Source: Anaerolineae bacterium (lineage in GTDB: Bacteria > Chloroflexota > Anaerolineae > SpSt-313). Taken from it: a DNA stretch of 6,803 bases. Within the stretch, counting starts at the first letter, position 1. Each line of letters begins with the position of its first letter. The stretch is from contig JAIMBM010000167.1 in NCBI GenBank assembly GCA_023511475.1, forward strand, positions 1 through 6,803, in the 5' to 3' direction. The translations under genes and the position numbers were made by a program. The notes beneath the pieces are model-generated. The model was not told the DNA's origin. It was given only the letters and a program-made list of their open reading frames with translations, and ran no database searches. Shown piece by piece: positions 1 through 5,126 of the stretch.

Positions 1-1636
1 GGTAGATAAAGCCCGCGCCAACGCTCGCGCGCACGTCTCGGATGGGCAGGCGCCATCCCCGAGGGGCGCCCTTGAGTGCCGGGTCGTGCGTGAACGAGAG
101 GTGCGTCTTGGCCATGCAGATGGGCAGGTGCCCGAGGCCCATGTCGGTGAAGAGCTTGATCTTGCGCTCCGCCTCAGGCTCATAGTCGACGCCATCAGCC
201 CGGTAGATCCTGGTGGCGATGGCCTCGATCTTTTGCTTGATGGTCCAGTCGTCCGGATACAGGAACTGGAAGTTCGACGGCTTCTCGCAGGCCGCCACGA
301 TGGCCTCAGCCAGCTCGGCGCCACCAGCGCCACCCCTGGCCCAGACCTCGCTCACAAAAGCACCCTCGGCGCCTGCCTTAACGGCGGCCTCCCTGATCAT
401 CTCGATCTCGCCGGGAGTGTCGGTGGTGAACTTGTTCACTGCCACCACCACCGGCACGCCAAAGAGCCGCGCGTTCTCGACGTGCTGGATGAGGTTGGGC
501 AGGCCCTTCTCCAGAAGCTGCAGGTCCTCCTGCTGGTAAGCCGGGTCGAGAGGCCTGCCAGGAACGACCCGCGGGCCACCCCCGTGCATCTTTAGCGCAC
601 GCACCGAGGCCACGATGACCACACAGTTCGGCTGCAGGCCGGAGATGCGGCACTTGATGTTCATGAACTTTTCCATGCCGCAGTCCGCGCCAAAGCCGCT
701 CTCGGTGACGACATAGTCTGCCAGCTTGAGCGCGATCCGGTCGGCGATAATAGAGCTATTCCCGTGCGCGATGTTGGCGAATGGCCCGGCATGCACGAAT
801 GCCGGCGTATGCTCCAGCGTCTGCATCAGGTTGGGCATGATGGCGTCACGCATGAGCACGGCCATCGCGCCAGCTACGCCGAGGTCCTCCGCGGTCAGGG
901 GCTTGCCGTTCTTGTCCATGCCAAAAACGATCCGCCCGAGCCGCTTGCGGATATCCTTAAGGTCCGAACAGAGGGCCAGGATGGCCATGATTTCGGACGC
1001 CACGGTAATATCATAACCCGCCTGCCGCGGACGCCCGTCCGCCTTGGTACCAAGGCCGATGATGATGTTGCGTAGGGCGCTGTCCGAGATATCGACCACG
1101 CGGTTCCACATGATGGAGTACGGGTCGATGTTCAGCTTCTTGGAGCCGGCACGCTTCTCGAACTCTTCGTCCGAGGCCTCGCTCTCGTGCAGGATGCGGG
1201 AATCGATGGCGGCCGCGAGAAGGTTATGCGCCGCACCCACGGCGTGGATGTCGCCCGTCAGGTGGAGGTTAAAGTCCTCCATGGGCACCACCTGCGCGTA
1301 GCCGCCGCCCGCAGCACCGCCCTTGATCCCAAAGGTCGGCCCCATGGACGGCTGCCGGATGCAGGTTATCACTTTCTTGCCAATATAGCCGAGGGCCTGA
1401 CTGGAGCCGATGGTGGTGACGGTCTTGCCCTCGCCGAGGGGGGTCGGGGTTATGGCCGTCACGTCGATGTACTTGCCGTCGGGGCGGTCCTTCAGGCGCT
1501 CGAGGACGTCCAGATGGACCTTGGCCTTGTACTTGCCATACAGGTCGAGATCGTCTTCCGAGAGCCCCAGGCTTGCTGCGATTTCCTTGATCGGCTTGAG
1601 CCTGGCCGCCTGGGCGATTTCGATGTCGCTGAGCAT
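1..1636 (-). CDS. fhs: Formate--tetrahydrofolate ligase, C-terminus cut by window edge
   Basis: This cytoplasmic enzyme joins formate to tetrahydrofolate using ATP, giving 10-formyl-THF; it is the entry step of the folate C1 branch. The frame is open from ATG at 1636 to the window edge, giving 545 codons. It ends in RASVGAGFIY, and by comparison with the family about 35 residues are missing. The N-terminus (SDIEIAQAARLKPI) is typical. The ATP loop TPTPLGEGKT is at residues 63-72 and RQPSMGPTFGIKGGAAGGGY at about 94-113, followed by LTGDIHA and, later, GPFANIAHGNSSIIAD and RALKMHGGGP. A TAAGGAGG ribosome site 5 nt upstream fixes the start. Wording such as SRILHESEAS, GGGPRVVPGRPLDPAY and LPICMAKTHLS resembles the longer, eukaryote-like form more than the 559-residue Moorella type. 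A 311-bp gap with its own candidate promoter separates it from folD. The identification is secure; the direction of flux is not. Confidence 0.97.
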   Translation of the reverse strand, partial: MLSDIEIAQAARLKPIKEIAASLGLSEDDLDLYGKYKAKVHLDVLERLKDRPDGKYIDVTAITPTPLGEGKTVTTIGSSQALGYIGKKVITCIRQPSMGPTFGIKGGAAGGGYAQVVPMEDFNLHLTGDIHAVGAAHNLLAAAIDSRILHESEASDEEFEKRAGSKKLNIDPYSIMWNRVVDISDSALRNIIIGLGTKADGRPRQAGYDITVASEIMAILALCSDLKDIRKRLGRIVFGMDKNGKPLTAEDLGVAGAMAVLMRDAIMPNLMQTLEHTPAFVHAGPFANIAHGNSSIIADRIALKLADYVVTESGFGADCGMEKFMNIKCRISGLQPNCVVIVASVRALKMHGGGPRVVPGRPLDPAYQQEDLQLLEKGLPNLIQHVENARLFGVPVVVAVNKFTTDTPGEIEMIREAAVKAGAEGAFVSEVWARGGAGGAELAEAIVAACEKPSNFQFLYPDDWTIKQKIEAIATRIYRADGVDYEPEAERKIKLFTDMGLGHLPICMAKTHLSFTHDPALKGAPRGWRLPIRDVRASVGAGFIY

Positions 1637-1685
1637 TTGTGCCTCCTTACCTGACAGAGCGGAACGAGCGGGAACAGCCGATCAG

Positions 1686-1706
1686 CCGCTGCTCACGCCG
1701 CAGCGG
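1686..1706 (-). promoter_or_regulatory. Hairpin in fhs leader
   Basis: A perfect 7-bp inverted repeat, CCGCTGC and GCAGCGG, has a 7-nt loop and lies about 50 nt upstream of the fhs start codon within the likely untranslated leader. No U-run follows it on the minus strand, so it is not a classical terminator. It could affect mRNA stability or translation. It does not match any riboswitch I can recognise, including the THF riboswitch. Confidence 0.4.
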
Positions 1707-1730
1707 ACACGAACCAACCCCAGACGCCAT

Positions 1731-1746
1731 TGTGACTGGTGTCACG
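1731..1746. promoter_or_regulatory. CRP/FNR-like palindrome at fhs promoter
   Basis: TGTGA-N6-TCACG differs by one base from the symmetrical CRP-family site TGTGA-N6-TCACA. Its core is GTGAC-TGGT-GTCAC. It is centred near 1738.5, about 8 bp downstream of the start site expected from the candidate fhs promoter, which would suit a repressor or roadblock better than a class I or II activator. The match is short and no regulator gene is in the window, so the assignment is an inference. Confidence 0.4.
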
Positions 1747-1752
1747 CAGCCT

Positions 1753-1782
1753 ATGGTACCACACCAGCACTGAGACTGTCAA
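1753..1782 (-). promoter_or_regulatory. fhs: Candidate sigma-70 promoter for fhs
   Basis: On the minus strand there is a perfect -35 TTGACA (1777-1782), an 18-bp spacer, and TACCAT as -10 (1753-1758), which matches 4 of 6 bases. The expected start is near 1746, leaving a leader of about 110 nt. The -10 is weak and the spacer is one base longer than ideal, so either activation or readthrough from folD may be needed. Confidence 0.45.
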
Positions 1783-1947
1783 AGAACCATTTGCCGGAAT
1801 CTCCTCACAGTCCTCGCGGCCGTTGCGGGCCGGCCCTTCAGGCTGGCAGGCTCACCTCTCGCTCCTGCCCTGGCGGCGCATGGGCCACCGAGACCACGAA
1901 ACGATGGCGCCTGCTCCCCCCTTGCCCGCCACCTGGCCCCGCGAACC
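1783..1947. other. Rest of folD-fhs intergenic region
   Basis: These bases complete the 311-bp gap between the folD stop and the fhs start. I see no convincing gene, terminator or promoter here. The only structure noted is the 10-bp palindrome GGGCCGGCCC at 1827-1836, which may be chance at this GC content. Confidence 0.5.
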
Positions 1948-2805
1948 TCAGCCCCCCAGCTGCCGGATGGCTGCGCGTAGCGTGTTTTGCATCAACATGA
2001 CGTTCGTCATCGGGCCAGTGCCGCCCGGCACCGGAGTGACAGCGCCCGCAACCGCCGAGACGGTCTCAAAATCGACGTCCCCGACCATGACCCCGTCCTG
2101 GAAGTTCACGCCAAAGTCCACGACTACCGCGCCAGGCTTGACCATCTCTCCCATGATCAGCCTGGCCCTGCCAACCGCAGCCACGAGGATGTCGGCCGTG
2201 CGGGTGACGGCCCCGAGGTCAATGGTGCGGGAATGGCAGATGGTCACAGTCGCATGCTGGTGCAGGAGCAGACACGCCATGGGCTTGCCCACGATGTTGC
2301 TGCGCCCAACGACCACCGCCTGCGCCCCCTTGAACACGACGCCGTTGCGCCGCAAGAGCTCCATCCCACCCGCAGGCGTCGCCGGCACAAAATACTCACC
2401 AACATCTTGCAGCAACCGGCCGGCGTTTTCCGGATGCACGCCGTCGACGTCCTTCATCGGGCTCAGCGCGGCAATCACCGCCGCCGCATCCACACCCTGC
2501 GGCAACGGCTCCTGGACCATGATGCCATGCACCTGCGGGTCGGCGCTGAGTTGGGAGACGACCGCTACGATCGCCTCCTGCCCGGCATCTGACGGCAAGG
2601 CGTGCAGATTGAACCCCATGCCCGCCCCGGCGAACGCCCTGGCGATCGCTCCGGCATAGCTTACCGAGGCCGGATCCTCTCCGGCGCGCACGACCGCGAG
2701 GTTCGGCACTACGCCCGTCCTCTCGCGCAGGCTGGCCACGCTCTCTGCGATCTCTGCCCGCATGGCCCTCGCCAGCTCTTTGCCATCCAGTATCCTTGCT
2801 GTCAT
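1948..2805 (-). CDS. folD: Methylene-THF dehydrogenase (FolD) lacking the catalytic lysine
   Basis: FolD is normally bifunctional: NADP-linked oxidation of 5,10-methylene-THF, then hydrolysis of methenyl-THF to 10-formyl-THF. This protein has 285 residues, the usual length. The catalytic domain carries PASVSYAG (Tyr50), VQEPLP (Gln98) and KDVDG (Asp121). The nucleotide domain has VVVGRSNIVGKP (165-175), and the C-terminus has TPVPGGTGPMT. Numbering matches E. coli, where Lys54 is the key cyclohydrolase residue, but here codon 54 (bases 2644-2646) is ATC, isoleucine. Loss of this lysine in characterised family members abolishes cyclohydrolase and spares dehydrogenase activity, so a dehydrogenase-only enzyme is likely. 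VQLPLP has also become VQEPLP. The start at 2805 has GGAGGAG 7 nt upstream; a longer frame from GTG at 2895 adds 30 residues with no family similarity and runs through a hairpin. The adjacent fchA would supply the missing step. Confidence 0.96.
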   Translation of the reverse strand: MTARILDGKELARAMRAEIAESVASLRERTGVVPNLAVVRAGEDPASVSYAGAIARAFAGAGMGFNLHALPSDAGQEAIVAVVSQLSADPQVHGIMVQEPLPQGVDAAAVIAALSPMKDVDGVHPENAGRLLQDVGEYFVPATPAGGMELLRRNGVVFKGAQAVVVGRSNIVGKPMACLLLHQHATVTICHSRTIDLGAVTRTADILVAAVGRARLIMGEMVKPGAVVVDFGVNFQDGVMVGDVDFETVSAVAGAVTPVPGGTGPMTNVMLMQNTLRAAIRQLGG

Positions 2806-2874
2806 TCCGTGACTCCTCCAGAGGTTTTCCTGTCGGCCACCGCGGCCCGCGCAGCCTCTCCGTCCCCCGGCATT

Positions 2875-2913
2875 CAGAAACCCGGTCCCAATCACCGAGG
2901 AACCGGGTTCCTG
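2875..2913 (-). promoter_or_regulatory. Strong stem-loop between fchA and folD
   Basis: Two 12-nt arms, 2875-2886 and 2902-2913, are complementary over 11 Watson-Crick pairs. The twelfth is a G-U pair in minus-strand RNA but an A-C mismatch in plus-strand RNA, so the hairpin favours the gene-coding orientation. The core is AACCCGGT/ACCGGGTT with a 15-nt loop. No U-tract follows on the minus strand, so an intrinsic terminator is not supported. It lies in the 179-bp gap between the fchA stop and the folD start and could be a processing or stability element, or a dispersed genomic palindrome. Confidence 0.6.
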
Positions 2914-2984
2914 CGCACTCTCCGGATGCCTCCTCGCTGAAGCAGACGTTGCTCGGGCGGGCAGCCAGCGACGATGGCCGACGA

Positions 2985-3614
2985 CTAGCCGTTGATAGTC
3001 CTGTGTACGGCCTCCATCACCTCAGCTTTGGTCCTGACCGCCTCCTCCACCAGCGAGACCATGCGCTGCCGCATGCCCTCGACGTAGGCTGCGTCCTTGA
3101 TGCTTGCCAGGTTGATCTCCACGTTCAGCAGCGCCGATTGCAGCGACGCCTCTGCCAGGAGTGCTCCTACCCCGGCATCGCTCACCGCCCACTTGTTTCC
3201 CATCCGGGCGGCCGGCAGCGCGAGCGCCACAACCCGGGCGCACCGCTCGGCGATCCTTAGCGGCACCTCCGCCGCCTCTTTCAGCCGCTCCTGCATGGCC
3301 GCCTCTCGCGCCTGCTTCTCCTCCTCGCTGGCCCTTGGCATCCGATAGGCCTCCATCACCCGCGCGTAAGCCTGCGTGTCGGCCTCCAGCAACTGCGGCA
3401 ACTCTTTCCGGATCGCCTCACTCTCGACCAGGAGGCCCTCCATCTCTCGCTCGACCGCCTCGTAGCCCTTCTTGCCGATGGTGAGGTTGCAGACCATACT
3501 CACCAATGCGGCGGCCAGGGCACCCCCGAGGGCGGCGCCACTCCCCCCGCCCGGCACGGGCTCCTTTGAGGCCAATGCGTCGAGGAACTGGTTCACGGTC
3601 AGATCGGCGTACAT
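2985..3614 (-). CDS. fchA: Methenyl-THF cyclohydrolase, FTCD_C family (FchA)
   Basis: This cytoplasmic enzyme hydrolyses 5,10-methenyl-THF to 10-formyl-THF and runs reversibly in the C1 branch. It has 209 residues, the expected size for a stand-alone member of the cyclodeaminase/cyclohydrolase family. The start reads MYADLTVNQFLDALASKEPVPGGGSGAALGGALAAALVSMV, with the hallmark PVPGGGS at 19-25. Further family features are LTIGKKGYE (44-52), EADTQAY (77-83), SDAGVGALLAEASLQSALLNVEINL (145-169) and the helical C-terminal tail. The middle (95-118) is charged and helical. ATG at 3614 has AGGAGG 10 nt upstream. It lies 84 bp after the sigma gene and 179 bp before folD. A formimino-THF cyclodeaminase role (histidine degradation) is possible for this fold, but placement beside fhs and a FolD missing its cyclohydrolase lysine argues for the cyclohydrolase. 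Confidence 0.92.
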   Translation of the reverse strand: MYADLTVNQFLDALASKEPVPGGGSGAALGGALAAALVSMVCNLTIGKKGYEAVEREMEGLLVESEAIRKELPQLLEADTQAYARVMEAYRMPRASEEEKQAREAAMQERLKEAAEVPLRIAERCARVVALALPAARMGNKWAVSDAGVGALLAEASLQSALLNVEINLASIKDAAYVEGMRQRMVSLVEEAVRTKAEVMEAVHRTING

Positions 3615-3698
3615 GTCCTATGGTCCTCCTGCAGATAGGCACGATGAGCGGGCGCACGCACAGGCGCGGCCCGCCACAGAACACCATGGGCCGACAGG

Positions 3699-4763
3699 TC
3701 AGGCGAGATAGTCCTGAAGCTTGCGGCTCCGCGGTTCCTGTCGGAGTTTGCCGAGAGCCTGAACCTCGATCTGCCGGATGCGCTCGCGCGTCAGGCCGAA
3801 ACGTGTGCCAACCTCGCCCAGCGTGTAGGCATGGCCATCCCGCAGACCGTACCGCATCTGCAGCACACGATCCTCGCGAGCACTCAGCGACGCAAGGACC
3901 TCCCGCATCTGCTGGCGCAGGAGAGAGGTCCACGTCGCCTCCGATGGCAGGCGCGACGAATCGTCCTCTACCAAGTCCGCAAGGCAGCCTTCCGACCCCT
4001 GACCGATGGGCATGTCCAGCGACAGCGGCTGTTGGGCCTGATCGAGCAGCGCCGCGACCTTGTCGGCCGGAAGGCCAACTGCCGCAGCGACCTCGGCCAG
4101 GTCGGGCTCGCGCCCGAGCTCCTGCCTGAGCTTTTGGGCAGCGCGAATCACCCGGCTGAGACGCTCACAGGCGTGCACCGGCAGGCGCACCATGCGCCCC
4201 TGCTCGGCCAGAGCGCGCGTGATCGCCTGCCGAATCCACCATGTGGCATAGGTGCTCAGGCGATAGCCGCGGCGATAGTCATACTTCTCAACGGCGCGGA
4301 TCAGGCCGATGTTGCCTTCCTGCACGAGATCCGCAAGCGAGACGCCCAGCCCGGAGTACCGCTTGGCGATGCTGACAACCAGGCGCGAGTTGGCGCTGAT
4401 CAGCTCCGCGCGTGCCCAGTCGCCCAGCCTCGCCAGCCTGTCCAGCCGGGCTTGCTCCTCGGCGCCCAGCGACCTCGCACGCTCCAGGCGTCGACGGGCC
4501 TTGCGGCCGCGTTGTACCAGCCGTGCCAGGCGCTTCTCTTGTCTGCGGCTGAGCAGCGGAATGCGACTGATCTCGCCCAGGTAAAGGGTCATCACATCGG
4601 CGGCGTCGGTCTCGTCTTGCTTGCGAGGGGATTCTTTGGGGGAGGGCGCGGGCTCTGGCGGCGATGGGGGGAGTCGGTCGGATTTCGCTTTCTTTTCCGG
4701 TGCGGGGATGTTCTCCGGCTTGTGTCCGACGACGCCTGTGACGCACCGCACCCCACCAGCCAT
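3699..4763 (-). CDS. Sigma-70 family RNA polymerase sigma factor (RpoD-like, no region 1.1)
   Basis: This subunit directs RNA polymerase to -10/-35 promoters. From ATG at 4763 it has 354 residues. Residues 15-53 are a proline- and charge-rich linker. Region 1.2 follows (DVMTLYLGEISRIPLLSRRQE, 56-76), then a basic helix-rich stretch. Region 2 includes LVVSIAKRYSGLGVSLADL and the DNA-melting and -10-recognition segment YRLSTYATWWIRQAITRAL (167-185). Region 3 starts near 191, and region 4 ends in LGEVGTRFGLTRERIRQIEV (315-334), the -35 helix-turn-helix. Regions 2.4 and 4.2 look like primary or group 2 sigmas, so canonical promoters should be recognised. A frame from TTG at 4862 would start upstream of the strong promoter at 4807-4835, so the later ATG is preferred; AAAGGGGGG precedes it by 5 nt. 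No anti-sigma gene is visible. Whether this is the housekeeping sigma or a paralogue cannot be told here. Confidence 0.93.
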   Translation of the reverse strand: MAGGVRCVTGVVGHKPENIPAPEKKAKSDRLPPSPPEPAPSPKESPRKQDETDAADVMTLYLGEISRIPLLSRRQEKRLARLVQRGRKARRRLERARSLGAEEQARLDRLARLGDWARAELISANSRLVVSIAKRYSGLGVSLADLVQEGNIGLIRAVEKYDYRRGYRLSTYATWWIRQAITRALAEQGRMVRLPVHACERLSRVIRAAQKLRQELGREPDLAEVAAAVGLPADKVAALLDQAQQPLSLDMPIGQGSEGCLADLVEDDSSRLPSEATWTSLLRQQMREVLASLSAREDRVLQMRYGLRDGHAYTLGEVGTRFGLTRERIRQIEVQALGKLRQEPRSRKLQDYLA

Positions 4764-4806
4764 AGGGTCCCCCCTTTCAGGCCTGCCCCGGGAGAGCTCC
4801 ACCGCT

Positions 4807-4835
4807 ATTATATCACAAACGTAACCCGCGGGCAA
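4807..4835 (-). promoter_or_regulatory. Extended -10 promoter for the sigma gene
   Basis: On the minus strand: TTGCCC (4830-4835), a 17-bp spacer, then TATAAT (4807-4812), preceded by TG one base upstream (TGATATAAT, an extended -10). The start is expected near 4800, giving a leader of about 37 nt to the ATG at 4763. No terminator is evident between this gene and fchA, so the promoter probably drives fchA and folD as well. Confidence 0.8.
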
Positions 4836-4850
4836 TAGGCTGTTGATGGG

Positions 4851-5037
4851 GGGTGCATCCAAGATGCGTCACTGCTCGGGCTGCAGCCGGGTATCTCGCG
4901 GGGCCACGACCCGGCCGCATCCCAGGGCGAAGCAGCTCCTGCATCTGGGTAGTGCAAAGCGTACGGCCCGTTCGCCGGCAGAGCGCCCCCAGCAGACTGC
5001 CTGACTGCGTATCTGCCGACCAGTCTTGGATGCACCC
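4851..5037. repeat. 187-bp segment bounded by perfect 14-bp inverted repeats
   Basis: GGGTGCATCCAAGA at 4851-4864 is repeated exactly in inverted form at 5024-5037. Between the ends are smaller inverted repeats that would fold as separate arms: GCCGGGT/ACCCGGC (4886-4892 with 4909-4915), CCCAG/CTGGG (4921 region with 4944-4948) and CGGCAG/CTGCCG (4976-4981 with 5013-5018). There is also a 10-bp palindrome GGCTGCAGCC (4879-4888). The layout is that of a branched RNA with a closing stem, or of a small non-autonomous inverted-repeat element. No coding capacity is convincing. TTGA occurs close to both ends (4843-4846, 5038-5041) but does not abut the left end, so a target duplication is not established. 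It fills most of the 363-bp gap between hdrCB and the sigma gene, 15 bp upstream of the sigma -35. Confidence 0.6.
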
Positions 5038-5078
5038 TTGAGAAGAGGTCGCCGCTATTGCAGAGTCCTGCGCCGAAG

Positions 5079-5099
5079 CCTCGCTCTCTCGAGGCGAGG
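5079..5099 (-). other. Stem-loop downstream of hdrCB
   Basis: CCTCGC and GCGAGG form a 6-bp stem with a 9-nt loop about 28 nt beyond the hdrCB stop. No U-run follows, so it is at best a weak or factor-assisted terminator or an mRNA-end stabiliser. Confidence 0.35.
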
Positions 5100-5126
5100 G
5101 GGCGCCAGCGGCCCGGCACCTCCGGA

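Noticed and set aside
1637..1752. THF riboswitch or T-box in the fhs leader
   Set aside because: Only one simple hairpin is present; the conserved joining sequences of those riboswitches are not seen.
1739..2659. 306-codon open frame on the plus strand
   Set aside because: It lies antisense to folD and the intergenic region, has no recognisable domain, and is expected by chance at this GC content opposite a real gene.
2806..2895. N-terminal extension of FolD from GTG at 2895
   Set aside because: The extra 30 residues match nothing in the family, cross the stem-loop, and lack a better ribosome site than the GGAGGAG before 2805.
3831..4838. 335-codon open frame on the plus strand
   Set aside because: It is the antisense shadow of the sigma factor, whose conserved regions are unmistakable on the minus strand.
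4764..4862. N-terminal extension of the sigma factor from TTG at 4862
   Set aside because: It would begin upstream of the TATAAT promoter and its start site, and inside the 14-bp repeat arm.
4851..5037. Known RNA (SRP, 6S, cobalamin or SAM riboswitch) in the inverted-repeat segment
   Set aside because: The GGAA tetraloop region, B12 box, central bubble and S-box core could not be found on either strand, though some short words look similar.
4843..5041. TTGA target-site duplication around the inverted-repeat segment
   Set aside because: The left TTGA is separated from the repeat end by four bases while the right one abuts it, so it is not a clean duplication.
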